Source: Emticicia fluvialis (GTDB taxonomy: Bacteria > Bacteroidota > Bacteroidia > Cytophagales > Spirosomataceae). Taken from it: a stretch of DNA of 64,000 nt. The stretch is taken from the NCBI RefSeq assembly GCF_024793945.1, contig NZ_JANUSD010000009.1, forward strand, positions 62,001 to 126,000, read 5' to 3'. Positions within the stretch are counted from its first letter, which is position 1. Each line of letters begins with the position of its first letter. The translations under genes and the position numbers were made by a program. Of the stretch, positions 32,686 to 41,602 are shown one piece after another. The notes beneath the pieces are model-generated. The model made no database searches. It saw only the letters and a program-made list of their open reading frames with translations, and was not told the DNA's origin.

Positions 32686-32868
32686 TTTCAGTAAGTTGGC
32701 TATAGGTTCTTTCCAGGTAGGTTAGAAGCGTTATTCATCTCAATACAATTAATCAGTAAAATTTCTCAGCTTGAAAATGAAAGAAACTTTTACTAATACA
32801 ATTTTATTAAAAAATATTTAAATTAAAATGCTTTACGAAAGAAAGTGTATTTTCGTTGCGTCAGGAAT

Positions 32869-32914
32869 TAAAAAAAAATCACCTTTACAAATTTTTCAGG
32901 TCTGTAAAGGTGAT
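32869..32914 (-). terminator. Terminator of the phosphodiesterase-GH127 operon
   Basis: Perfect 12-bp stem atcacctttaca (32878-32889) with tgtaaaggtgat (32903-32914), followed on the minus strand by nine T residues. About 22 nt after the GH127 stop. Confidence 0.93.
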
Positions 32915-32935
32915 GAATGGCTGTCTGTAATTACC

Positions 32936-34960
32936 TTATTTAACAACCGGGAAAGCCACAATTCTTAACTTACTACAACCATAAGGAATAAGCGTAATGG
33001 TTTCTTCTTTTTTATCTACTTCACCCAGATAAATACCGTCGCGCGGGGTAACCGGTTGCCGGGCAACGCCTTCTACTAATTGCCATGCAGGTATCTTTTT
33101 ACCTTTTGCTTTTATTTCAACAGGGGCATTGGCGCTGTTCCAGACGAAGGCATCTGTTGGCGGCTTTACCACAACGCTTGTGTTTTCTACAGGTTTTTGA
33201 ATTACAGAGAGGGGCAAACCATAATTCCAGTCGCTTTTGGGCTGAATTTCATAATAAGTGCCTTCTTCTTTTATTTCTTTCTGCGACCAGCTTTCTTCAA
33301 TTTTAAGTGCATAAACCAGCGGCCCTCGTTCAATGGCTTTTGAGTTTTTTGCCCAGCTGGTTGTTTTAACTTCCATTGGTAATTGCAGAGTAAGTTTGTC
33401 TCCGTTTTTCCATACACGTTTAATTCTTGCTATATTTCCACCTTGTTCGGTTTTCAGTTTTTCACCATTGAGTATAAATACTGCTTCTTTGCACCAAACA
33501 GGAATGCGAATTTCTAATGGAAAATCAACCGCTTTGGGTGTACTGATTGTAAAATTTATCTGGTCTTCAAACGGATAGCCGGTTTCTTCAGCTATGCTTA
33601 TTTGGGTGCCGTCACCTACTTTGGCTGTTATGTTGTTAGGAGCAAAAAGCAAGGCTGCCAGCCCTTTGTCTGGGGTGGCATACCAAAGGTGCGACGTAAA
33701 TTTTGTCCAACCCTGGTGCATATTAGCAGTACAACAGGTGTAGCCAGCATAAGAACCAAATACATTGCACATACCACGCCAGAAAGGCAAGGAGAAATCA
33801 AAAACCCCACGACTTACCTGTACCTGATTGGCTATTTGGAAGTATTGGCGCGAATTAAAGTCGTCGGTAGTTTGTGTAGGCAAGGCGTTGTAGGTCATAC
33901 GTTCAAGGGCATCCATGTAATGTGGGTCGCCGGTTACTGAAATCATTTGTTCCATTGAAAACATGGTTTCAACAATAGAGCAAAGTTCAATGCCCTGGGT
34001 GGGATCGTTACCATGTAAATCTTCATCGCCCGAATACATACCATGTGGCAAGCCGTGCAGCGTCATGATGTCTGTCCAGCCGGTTTTCAGACTTTTAAGT
34101 AAATCAGGATTCTTTGTAGCCTGATAATAAATAGCTGGCAGCTTAATGCCCATGCCCACGTTAACTGCGTGCCTGGTCATCCATTTTTCGTCTGTCTGGT
34201 TGGCGGCAGCCTGCATTACCCAGTTGCGCTTACCCAGCAGGTCTGTCCAGGGTGTAGTTTGCTTGTAAATGGTATCGCCAAGCTCTAACAGAAATTTTTC
34301 GCCTGTCAGGTTATATAACCAATAGACCGACATCAGGTTGTCTCCACCGCGCGCCTCTGCCCATTCTGTCCATTTTGCAAGCGGACAGCCGTTAAGGCTA
34401 TTATATTGATACTTAAAGTACCTGCTCAGGCAATTTATCACCCGCTTGTCGTTTGTAGCCGTATAATATTGCTGCAATACCTTTATCATCACCATTTTAG
34501 GCCACCAGTCTTCTCCCTGGCTACAATCGGTCATGGGTTTACCGGCTCTTTCAGCTTTTGTTATGCCGCCAATGTATCCATTTGGTCGCTGGTTTGTTAT
34601 TACCCAATCAATGTATTGTTGTACTTTGGCTATCAGCTTTGCATCATCAAGCAAATAGGCCAGAGGTACTGCGCCATCGAGCCAATAGGGGGTTTCTTCC
34701 CAGGCATCACCCTTACCGCCCAGCCAGCCGTTATCTTTCATCAGTTTGGGATAATATTCATCCAGATGCCCGGTGGTACCATCTCGCATAATGGTCAGTT
34801 GCTTATGCAGCCAGCCTTTTGGTTTTACCGCGCCAAGTGGCAGCTCTATGTATTTTAGTGGTGCAAGAGGCGCTTTATTGCCGATGTAAAAAGATTTTTG
34901 TGCCTGCGCCTGACACACAGACAAGCCAATTAACAATATGCCCAGCAAATTTTTTTTCAT
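32936..34960 (-). CDS. Exported GH127-family glycosidase (beta-L-arabinofuranosidase-like)
   Basis: A 674-residue secreted enzyme of the GH127 (former DUF1680) group. Residues 1-20 are a signal peptide (QAQAQ). The (alpha/alpha)6 barrel follows, with the zinc-thiolate site of the family recognisable: E325 and C327 in IELCS and the pair C409-C410 in TCCTANMHQG, one of which is the proposed nucleophile (E338, C340, C417 and C418 in the characterised bifidobacterial enzyme). The C-terminal part is beta sandwich. Members of GH127 and relatives cleave beta-L-arabinofuranosides, but the exact substrate is not shown by sequence. It follows a phosphodiesterase gene after only 34 nt, and an L-arabinokinase-like gene occurs 8 kb away on the other strand. 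Confidence 0.9.
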   Translation of the reverse strand: MKKNLLGILLIGLSVCQAQAQKSFYIGNKAPLAPLKYIELPLGAVKPKGWLHKQLTIMRDGTTGHLDEYYPKLMKDNGWLGGKGDAWEETPYWLDGAVPLAYLLDDAKLIAKVQQYIDWVITNQRPNGYIGGITKAERAGKPMTDCSQGEDWWPKMVMIKVLQQYYTATNDKRVINCLSRYFKYQYNSLNGCPLAKWTEWAEARGGDNLMSVYWLYNLTGEKFLLELGDTIYKQTTPWTDLLGKRNWVMQAAANQTDEKWMTRHAVNVGMGIKLPAIYYQATKNPDLLKSLKTGWTDIMTLHGLPHGMYSGDEDLHGNDPTQGIELCSIVETMFSMEQMISVTGDPHYMDALERMTYNALPTQTTDDFNSRQYFQIANQVQVSRGVFDFSLPFWRGMCNVFGSYAGYTCCTANMHQGWTKFTSHLWYATPDKGLAALLFAPNNITAKVGDGTQISIAEETGYPFEDQINFTISTPKAVDFPLEIRIPVWCKEAVFILNGEKLKTEQGGNIARIKRVWKNGDKLTLQLPMEVKTTSWAKNSKAIERGPLVYALKIEESWSQKEIKEEGTYYEIQPKSDWNYGLPLSVIQKPVENTSVVVKPPTDAFVWNSANAPVEIKAKGKKIPAWQLVEGVARQPVTPRDGIYLGEVDKKEETITLIPYGCSKLRIVAFPVVK

Positions 34961-34994
34961 GGTGTTATTTAAGGTTGAATAGATTAAATCAGCA

Positions 34995-36524
34995 TTATTT
35001 TGATGTACGCGTTACTTTAGAGAAATCAAGGTAGCGATATTTACCCAGAATTGTTTGCTGCAAGGTTAGCTCGTATGCCCCGCCATCATAATCTGCTTGG
35101 GTTTTTATGGTTTCTACTTTTACGGCGGGCTGTTTGGGCGCATTTTTACTATTCAGTAATTCATAAAAAACGCGCCCGTTCATAGAGGCCGGAATAGGTA
35201 GTTGATGCAAATGTAATATGGTAGGGGCCAAGTCAACATTTGAGGTGGGCAGGCTGCTTTCATACGCTTTTTTGAAACTTGGGCCATAGGCCAGAAGCGC
35301 TATATGCACTTCATAAGGGCTCATGCTGCCATGCCCGGCTACGCCTTTGGCATAGCTTGTGCCTGCGTAGCCTTTGTCATTCTTATCATCATTCCAGTTG
35401 TAGTCAACCAATATGTCGGCAGTGCGGCTTGGGTGGTTCCAATGAATGGTCTCAAAAGATAAGGTGCCTTTTACTATGCCTTGTGTGCTTCCGGGTTTTG
35501 CTGCTTTGGTGTAAATACCGCCAACCCATTGCTGCGATTGCAGGCGACTAACAATTGTTTTGATTTTACTTTTGTCTTGCACATAAATGGCACCTTCAGA
35601 TACGATTACGTCTTCACTGTCTTTATTTTGTTTCAGGCCTTCTTTAATCAGGAAATCAACTACATTGGTTTTGCCGATGAAGGTTGCAAAACCGTGGTCA
35701 GCTGAAATCAGGATATTGAAATTATTCGTTAGCCCTTTTTGTTCAATATCAGCCAGAATACGCCCGAACTGCTCATCTACCACTTTGATTGATTCCATGG
35801 CATAGTCTGAGCCAATGCCAAAAGTATGAGCTGTGCCGTCGGGGTCTGTAAACCATACAGAACTGACAAGGGGGCCATCCAGGGTAATGGCATATCTCAT
35901 AACAGCATCGGTAATCCATTTATTAAGCTGAGTATTGGGCTTTGGTTTTACACTAGCCGGAATAGGGCCTACTTCGCTCAAAACTTTAGCTATTAAAGAT
36001 TCTGGTCTGATCATGCTTGTTGAGATAACCGCGCCATTACCTATTTTATGATTCTGTAAAAGAGCAGAACCGGTTGAACCTGAGCTAAAAACCATCATTT
36101 TTTTTCCTGCCTTGGTCAGTATCTCTCCTAAAGATATAGCTGTAAGCAAATTTCCGTTTTCAGAATCATTAATTTTATCCAGATTTTCGGCATCACCGGT
36201 GTTCAGGCCCTGTGTTTTATTCACAGCAGGGAAAAACACCGTATTACCCATTAAACCATGCGCTTTAGAATAGCCGCCTGTTGCAAACGAAGAAGCATTT
36301 ACTCTGGTAACAGTTGGGAACACACTATGATGTTGTTTACCATAAGCCGCTTTCTTACTGAAAGCGTATAAATTGGGCATGGCCTCAGGAGTAATGTAAT
36401 CCGGCCGCAAGCCATCAAAAAATATAATCAGGGTTCGTAGTTCTTTGGTTTGCTGTGCAGGGGCAGTAAAACAATTTGCCAATAATATAGCGCAGGCCAA
36501 TGCCTGCTGCAATAGAGATTTCAT
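34995..36524 (-). CDS. Exported nucleotide pyrophosphatase/phosphodiesterase-type enzyme
   Basis: A 509-residue secreted member of the alkaline phosphatase superfamily, NPP (type I phosphodiesterase) branch. The signal peptide runs from the chosen ATG to about residue 23 (TAPAQ). Metal and catalytic motifs: FFDGLRPDYIT (first Asp), FPTVTRVNASSFATG (nucleophile Thr), WFTDPDGTAHTFG, SADHGFA and GHGS. It hydrolyses phosphodiester or pyrophosphate bonds outside the cytoplasm; whether it releases phosphate, nucleotides or modifies glycans is open. The frame extends to a TTG at 36554, but the ATG at 36524 starts the signal peptide. It is the first gene of a two-gene operon with the GH127 enzyme. 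Confidence 0.9.
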   Translation of the reverse strand: MKSLLQQALACAILLANCFTAPAQQTKELRTLIIFFDGLRPDYITPEAMPNLYAFSKKAAYGKQHHSVFPTVTRVNASSFATGGYSKAHGLMGNTVFFPAVNKTQGLNTGDAENLDKINDSENGNLLTAISLGEILTKAGKKMMVFSSGSTGSALLQNHKIGNGAVISTSMIRPESLIAKVLSEVGPIPASVKPKPNTQLNKWITDAVMRYAITLDGPLVSSVWFTDPDGTAHTFGIGSDYAMESIKVVDEQFGRILADIEQKGLTNNFNILISADHGFATFIGKTNVVDFLIKEGLKQNKDSEDVIVSEGAIYVQDKSKIKTIVSRLQSQQWVGGIYTKAAKPGSTQGIVKGTLSFETIHWNHPSRTADILVDYNWNDDKNDKGYAGTSYAKGVAGHGSMSPYEVHIALLAYGPSFKKAYESSLPTSNVDLAPTILHLHQLPIPASMNGRVFYELLNSKNAPKQPAVKVETIKTQADYDGGAYELTLQQTILGKYRYLDFSKVTRTSK

Positions 36525-36552
36525 AGATGGAATGAGTTTCAGGTTATCGGAC

Positions 36553-36598
36553 AAAAAACAGGGTATAAACCGAATGGATATTCCTCCGGTTTATACCC
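36553..36598 (-). terminator. Terminator of the T9SS cargo gene
   Basis: Perfect 12-bp stem gggtataaaccg (36561-36572) with cggtttataccc (36587-36598), then six T residues on the minus strand. About 85 nt after the stop of the T9SS gene, so that gene is separated from the phosphodiesterase operon. Confidence 0.9.
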
Positions 36599-36680
36599 GC
36601 TAAAATACTGGATTAAAATGTATTCAGGCTATTTTTATGCGTGAATAATCTGTTAAATCCTTTTGTAGTTTTTTAGACTA

Positions 36681-38372
36681 TTACTGCCTGATTACTTTGT
36701 AAGATACAATAGACCTTGGCGTTGAAACTCTAAGGATATAAAGCCCGGTCGGTAAGTCTGATATATCAATCGTATCAGAATCATTTGTTATTTGCCTGAG
36801 TAAAGCCCCATCTGTTTTAAAAATCTCTTTTTTAATAATTTTATCCGGAGTGACAATTTTTACAAGCCCATTGGTCGGATTAGGATAAACCAGCATGTTA
36901 CTTTTCTTTTCGGGTTCATTTGAAAGAAGAGTGCCGTTAAAAAAAGTAAAAGGCTTTGAGAGAATTACTATGTTATTGGCTATACCTTTAAATTGACCTT
37001 TATAATAGGTATTCGGTTTTAGGTTTGCCAAACTTGCATATAAGGTGATAGGATTGTTGCTTGTACTTCGTGCAGCTTCTATCGAATCAGTAAGGACACT
37101 ATTTTCTCCATATAAAAACTTGTATCCGGTAACATTTTGTTTTCCTGTATGCACCAGTGCTTTCAGAAGGATTCTGTTAGAATCATAAAGTTCAACGTCA
37201 GTAGGAATAATTACCACTTTATCAGTTAATGAAAATAATTGCATAGGACCATAAACAACTTCGTCTCCGATAGTTACTTTCAATCTTGAATAATAGATTT
37301 TTTCAGAATCGAGATTTGATATATCCGCCGTAAAAGCTACTGAAGGAATCCCTGTCGGACTTTTTACATCTGAAACAGTTACAATTTTTGGGGTTTTAAA
37401 TAGCCTTGTGGTGTCGTACTCAACTACTATACTTTTAATAATGTCATCCGGGACTTGAATCCGTCCATTTATAGTTACTGTTCCATTATTCACCAATGGG
37501 GTTTGCATTCCAATAGTAAACATGGGATATGTTGTAAACCCAATGGTTTGGCTATATGTCATCTGGTTATTGTATTTTACCCTTAACCTTACACGATAAT
37601 AAGTGCCAGGTATAAGATTTGAGACATCGGCTTGAATTTGTTTTGTTTGTAAAGCCTGAACTGAATCAGGTTTGCCTTTTATCTGTTCATTGAAAAGGCT
37701 GTCTTTACCATACTCAAATGTTATATCTTTAATAGATTTTAAATTCGATATGACCTGGGCGGTAAATCTTGCTGTTCTGCTACCATAATAGGCAGGACCA
37801 GTAAACAATATCTCAGCCTCTGGTCTTGTGGTAAAATACACAGTAGGAGATGTTTGACGCTTCCCATTATAATCAAACGAAACAAAACACCAGTACTTTG
37901 TGCCTGATTTCAAATCTTTGATATCAAATGTTCTACTTGAACCACTATTTGGTGCAAGCGTGGGTTCTTTTGCTGCTACTACTTTACGGCTCTCCTCACT
38001 GTAACCATATTCCAGTTTTATATTTGTCATTTGTGAAGATTTAGTAGATATCCCGCACAATATTTTGGCCTCAAAACTTTTAATGTAATCCGGATAAATT
38101 AATACTTCTGCATAAAAATCATCAGCTATGATATTACTTTCTTTTAATTTCTCATTAGAATAAGATATGTGAGAACTTTTGTGAGATAAATTAACACCGG
38201 AAATAAGAGGATAAGTAATGTGATTTTCATCTAACGCATTTTCTGATATAAACGTCATGTCTACAATATCACTTCCGGAAGGTTTCGGATTAAGCCATTG
38301 CCAGTCAGACTGCGCAAAAGAAAAAGATTGGAATACAAAGTAAATGAGTGCGGGGAGTAGATAATTTTTCAC
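36681..38372 (-). CDS. Secreted protein with fibronectin-like repeats and T9SS sorting domain
   Basis: A 563-residue exported protein. Residues 1-20 are a signal peptide (FSFAQ). The body contains four repeated segments of about 90-100 residues, each ending in a motif like Y-x-R-L-K-x-x-x-N-N-x-x-x-Y-x-x-x-x-x-F-T-T (for example at CFVSFDYNGKRQTSPTVYFT and RVRLRVKYNNQMTYS), consistent with fibronectin type III-like domains. The last ~75 residues (VYPNPTNGLVKIV ... DISDLPTGLYILRV...KVIRQ) are a type A sorting domain of the type IX secretion system, so the mature protein should be exported across the outer membrane and attached or released. Function is unknown; binding or adhesion is likely. 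A decayed copy of its sorting domain lies just upstream. Confidence 0.88.
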   Translation of the reverse strand: MKNYLLPALIYFVFQSFSFAQSDWQWLNPKPSGSDIVDMTFISENALDENHITYPLISGVNLSHKSSHISYSNEKLKESNIIADDFYAEVLIYPDYIKSFEAKILCGISTKSSQMTNIKLEYGYSEESRKVVAAKEPTLAPNSGSSRTFDIKDLKSGTKYWCFVSFDYNGKRQTSPTVYFTTRPEAEILFTGPAYYGSRTARFTAQVISNLKSIKDITFEYGKDSLFNEQIKGKPDSVQALQTKQIQADVSNLIPGTYYRVRLRVKYNNQMTYSQTIGFTTYPMFTIGMQTPLVNNGTVTINGRIQVPDDIIKSIVVEYDTTRLFKTPKIVTVSDVKSPTGIPSVAFTADISNLDSEKIYYSRLKVTIGDEVVYGPMQLFSLTDKVVIIPTDVELYDSNRILLKALVHTGKQNVTGYKFLYGENSVLTDSIEAARSTSNNPITLYASLANLKPNTYYKGQFKGIANNIVILSKPFTFFNGTLLSNEPEKKSNMLVYPNPTNGLVKIVTPDKIIKKEIFKTDGALLRQITNDSDTIDISDLPTGLYILRVSTPRSIVSYKVIRQ

Positions 38373-38509
38373 AACAAAATTGTTTTAGATGGTTATTACA
38401 TCGTTTTTTTATTAGCAAATAAAAAACACATCAAGCAAAATTAATGCTTTATGAAGTAATTTCATCCAAGACAATAAACATAATTTTTTAAAGTCAGCTT
38501 GAATCAAGA

Positions 38510-38673
38510 TTATGAAGAATACTCTGTAAATTCGGGTAAGTCTGCTATGTCAATTGTATCAGAATCATCTGTTATTTTCCTGAGTAAAGCGCCATCTGTT
38601 TTAAAGATTTCTTTTTTGATGATTTTATTCGGTTAATGATTTTTATAATATCATTAGTGGGGTTTGCCGGGTT
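38510..38673 (-). pseudogene. Frameshifted remnant of a T9SS sorting domain
   Basis: Read on the minus strand, this stretch encodes NPANPTNDIIKII and, after a change of frame, KIIKKEIFKTDGALLRKITDD followed by SDTIDIADLP. The intact neighbouring protein has KIIKKEIFKTDGALLRQITND and SDTIDISDLP at the same place. The copy is frameshifted, loses similarity after DLP where it runs out to a stop (TAA, 38512-38510), and has no start or body upstream. It is therefore a truncated relic of a second, closely related T9SS cargo gene, or of a tandem duplication of the 36681-38372 gene. High nucleotide identity in the core (about 25 nt either side) indicates a fairly recent event. Confidence 0.88.
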
Positions 38674-38810
38674 AATGTGCCGCTTCCTGAATATCTTACA
38701 GCCGGTTTTTTCTGCAAGACCGGTGTGTCCAATAGTCAATATTAATTATTGGCTGTATTATTAAAATAAGGCTGTAAAAGTCCGCAAAAAATAATATTTA
38801 TAACCTAAAC

Positions 38811-38842
38811 TTTTGAAATTGAATAATTAGTCTATTTTTTTG
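38811..38842 (+). promoter_or_regulatory. Candidate promoter of the GH109-like gene
   Basis: TTTTG (38811-38815), 17 nt, then TATTTTTTTG (38833-38842), which resembles the -7 box with two extra T residues. Located 26 nt before the start codon. Confidence 0.35.
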
Positions 38843-38867
38843 CAAAACTAATCTCCTAACATAAACT

Positions 38868-40208
38868 ATGAATAGACGCGACTTTATCGGTACAACCCTT
38901 GCCTCCTCAAGTATACCATTTATTGTAAAAAAGAACCCCACCGAAGAGAAAAAAGTAAGACTTGGTTTTATTGGCGTTGGCCTCAGAGGCCGCACTCACC
39001 TGCAACAGGTGATGTATCGCCCCGATGTGGAGGTTACGGCTATTTGCGACATTGATAAAAACTCAATTGCAGAGGCCAATAAAATATTCCAGAAATTTAA
39101 TAAAGCCTTGCCGGTTGCCTACACAAAAGGTGAAAGGGATTTTGAGAACATGGTAAAGCGTGATGACCTGGATGGTATTGTAATTGCCACCCCTTGGGAA
39201 TGGCACGTACCCATGGCCATTGCCGCCATGAAAGCAGGCAAATACGCAGGCGTAGAGGTGTCGGCAACGGTTACATTGCAGGAATCGTGGGATCTGGTTG
39301 ATACCTACGAAAAAACAGGCTCGCACTGCATGATTCTTGAAAACGTATGTTACCGACGTGACATTATGGCCGTGCTCAACATGGTTCGTAAAGGTATGTT
39401 TGGCGAGTTATTGTATGGCCATTGCGGGTATCAGCATGATTTGCGCTTTGTAAAACTGAACGATGGCAAAACCGCGCATGGCAAAGGTGTTGAATTTGGA
39501 GAAAAAGGATTTAGCGAAGCCCGCTGGAGAACCCAGCACTCGGTTGACAGAAACGGAGATCTTTACCCAACGCATGGCCTTGGCCCTGTGGCACACTGGA
39601 TGGACATTAACTATGGTAATCAGTTTTTATACCTTACGTCAATGGCTACAAAAACACGCGGTTTGCATAATTATATAGTTGAGAACGGCGGCCCTGACCA
39701 CCCTAATGCAAAGGCAAACTTTAAACTGGGCGATATTGTAACTACCACTATACAATGTGCTAACGGTGAAAACATTGTAATTATACATGACACCAGCAGC
39801 CCACGCCCGTATTCACTGGGTTTCAGGGCGCAGGGAACAAAAGGTATTTGGATGAACGACGGCAACCAGATTTATCTGGATGGGGTGTCTAAAAAGCACG
39901 ATACCTGGGAGCCATTTGCTGATTATCAGAAAGAATATGACCATCCGTTATGGAAGCGCTTTGAACAGGATGCGGCCAATGCCGGACATGGCGGAATGGA
40001 CTTTTTTGTAATACGCGCATTTATTGAATCTATTAAAAAGAAAGTGGCTCCGCCAATTGACGTTTACGATGCCGCCGCCTGGAGTGCCATCAGCCCGCTA
40101 TCTGAGCTATCAATTGCCAGAGGCAGCTCTCCGGTTGAAATTCCTGATTTTACCCGTGGCAAATGGCGTACACGCAAACGCACGTTTGGCCTTAACGACG
40201 AATATTAA
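38868..40208 (+). CDS. Gfo/Idh/MocA-type enzyme, GH109 (alpha-N-acetylgalactosaminidase) type
   Basis: A 446-residue protein of the Gfo/Idh/MocA NAD-dependent oxidoreductase superfamily in the GH109 branch, which cleaves alpha-N-acetylgalactosaminides through an NAD+-assisted redox mechanism. The N-terminus MNRRDFIGTTLASSS is a twin-arginine-like signal, so export folded with its cofactor is likely. The Rossmann motif is GFIGVGLRGRTH. The GH109-type block YPTHGLGPVAHWMDINYGNQFLYL is present. Target glycan unknown. A FucP-type sugar transporter follows 62 nt downstream, so the liberated sugar could be imported by it. Oxidoreductase relatives with other substrates exist, so the GH109 assignment is likely but not certain. 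Confidence 0.85.
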   Translation: MNRRDFIGTTLASSSIPFIVKKNPTEEKKVRLGFIGVGLRGRTHLQQVMYRPDVEVTAICDIDKNSIAEANKIFQKFNKALPVAYTKGERDFENMVKRDDLDGIVIATPWEWHVPMAIAAMKAGKYAGVEVSATVTLQESWDLVDTYEKTGSHCMILENVCYRRDIMAVLNMVRKGMFGELLYGHCGYQHDLRFVKLNDGKTAHGKGVEFGEKGFSEARWRTQHSVDRNGDLYPTHGLGPVAHWMDINYGNQFLYLTSMATKTRGLHNYIVENGGPDHPNAKANFKLGDIVTTTIQCANGENIVIIHDTSSPRPYSLGFRAQGTKGIWMNDGNQIYLDGVSKKHDTWEPFADYQKEYDHPLWKRFEQDAANAGHGGMDFFVIRAFIESIKKKVAPPIDVYDAAAWSAISPLSELSIARGSSPVEIPDFTRGKWRTRKRTFGLNDEY

Positions 40209-40270
40209 GAGTAATCAATTACCTAAACAAATATTTTACTTATCAGCAAACTGATTTTAACCCTATTATT

Positions 40271-41527
40271 ATGGAGCAAAACAATAAAAGCTATCTGATG
40301 CCATTAGTAATGATTGGTGTTTTGTTTTTTACCTTTGGTTACATTACCTGGACCAACGGCACCCTCATACCTTTTCTTAAAATTGCATGTGAGCTAAAAA
40401 CAGACACACAGGCATTTTTGGTTACTACGGCTTTTTATATGTCTTATTTCTTTTTATCAATACCATCTTCTATAATACTTAATAAGGTAGGTTTTAAGAA
40501 TGGCATGGTAATAGGGCTAATAATTGTGGCTGTTGGCTCGCTGGTTTTTATTCCTGCCGCCAATTCACGTAAATTCGAACTCTTCCTTGCTGGTTTGTTT
40601 TTGCAGGGCACAGGTCTGGCACTTTTGCAAACCGCTGTAAACCCTTATGTGAGTATACTGGGGCCAATTGAAAGCGCTGCCAAAAGAATCAGCATTATGG
40701 GTATGGCTAACAAACTGGCGGGTATTCTGGCGCCAATTATTCTGGGTGCTATTGTACTAAAAGGAATAGGCGACATTGAACACAAGCTGGAGGTTACTAA
40801 AAGTGCTACTGAAAAAGAAGCGCTTCTGAACGAATTGGTGCAAAGAATTAACACGCCGTATTTGGCGCTGGCAGTTGTGCTTGTTCTGGTTGCTGTATTG
40901 TTCTGGTTTTCAAAATTACCTGAGGTAAAAGAAGAAGAAGAACAAACGGCAGGTGCTCAGAAAAAAGACTCAGTTTTTGCTTTTCCGAATCTGATACTGG
41001 GTGTTATGGCCATTATCTTTTACGTTGGTGCAGAAGTAATTGCCGGCGATGGTATCGGCCAGTACGGTAAAAACATAGGCATCAGCCTTGACGAAGCCAA
41101 AAACTTTACGTCTTATACTTTAGGGGCCATGCTTGTTGGTTATCTGATAGGCATAGTGGCTATACCTAAATATATAAAGCAAGAGAATGCACTTAAATAC
41201 TCGGCTATTCTTGGTATAGGCCTTACGGTTGCCGCAATTTTTACTGAAGGCTACGTGTCTGTTTTCTGTATTGCCTTGATGGGTTTATCTAATGCTTTAA
41301 TGTGGCCGTCTATTTTCCCGCTGGCTATTAAAGGATTGGGCAAATTTACAAAAATCGGTTCGGCCTTGTTGATTATGGGTATCGGACCCGGTGGCGGAAT
41401 TATTCCGTTGGCATATACGGCCATAGGTGGCGAGGCCAATCCGCAGAGAGGATTCTGGATTATGGCAGTTTGTTATATTTTTATTTTGTACTATGCAATT
41501 GCCGGCCATAAGAAAAAAAGCTGGTGA
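40271..41527 (+). CDS. MFS sugar transporter, FucP/NagP family
   Basis: A 418-residue inner-membrane transporter of about twelve helices, of the fucose:H+ symporter family of the major facilitator superfamily. Typical motifs are FGYITWTNGTLIPFLK in the first helix, LQTAVNPYVSILGP in the middle, and ALMWPSIFPLAIKGLGKFTKIGSALLIMGIGPGGGIIPL near the end. Members move fucose, glucose, galactose or N-acetylglucosamine, so the exact sugar cannot be assigned. It is downstream of the GH109-type enzyme, 62 nt apart, and followed by a strong terminator. Confidence 0.93.
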   Translation: MEQNNKSYLMPLVMIGVLFFTFGYITWTNGTLIPFLKIACELKTDTQAFLVTTAFYMSYFFLSIPSSIILNKVGFKNGMVIGLIIVAVGSLVFIPAANSRKFELFLAGLFLQGTGLALLQTAVNPYVSILGPIESAAKRISIMGMANKLAGILAPIILGAIVLKGIGDIEHKLEVTKSATEKEALLNELVQRINTPYLALAVVLVLVAVLFWFSKLPEVKEEEEQTAGAQKKDSVFAFPNLILGVMAIIFYVGAEVIAGDGIGQYGKNIGISLDEAKNFTSYTLGAMLVGYLIGIVAIPKYIKQENALKYSAILGIGLTVAAIFTEGYVSVFCIALMGLSNALMWPSIFPLAIKGLGKFTKIGSALLIMGIGPGGGIIPLAYTAIGGEANPQRGFWIMAVCYIFILYYAIAGHKKKSW

Positions 41528-41551
41528 AATTTTTTGTCATAAAATTTGTTT

Positions 41552-41588
41552 AACTGTTGCAGATACAACGCTGCAACAGTTTTTATTT
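41552..41588 (+). terminator. Rho-independent terminator of the GH109-MFS operon
   Basis: Perfect 11-bp stem aactgttgcag (41552-41562) with ctgcaacagtt (41571-41581), followed by a T-rich tail. 25 nt past the transporter stop. Confidence 0.92.
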
Positions 41589-41602
41589 TTTAATAAATAC
41601 CT

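Larger units (their letters stand above)
38373..38867. other. Intergenic region (495 nt) with a gene remnant
   Basis: Holds the sorting-domain remnant (38510-38673), a small hairpin accgg/ccggt near 38700-38726 (with a T6 run) and the candidate promoter of the 38868 gene. No other feature was seen. Confidence 0.6.
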
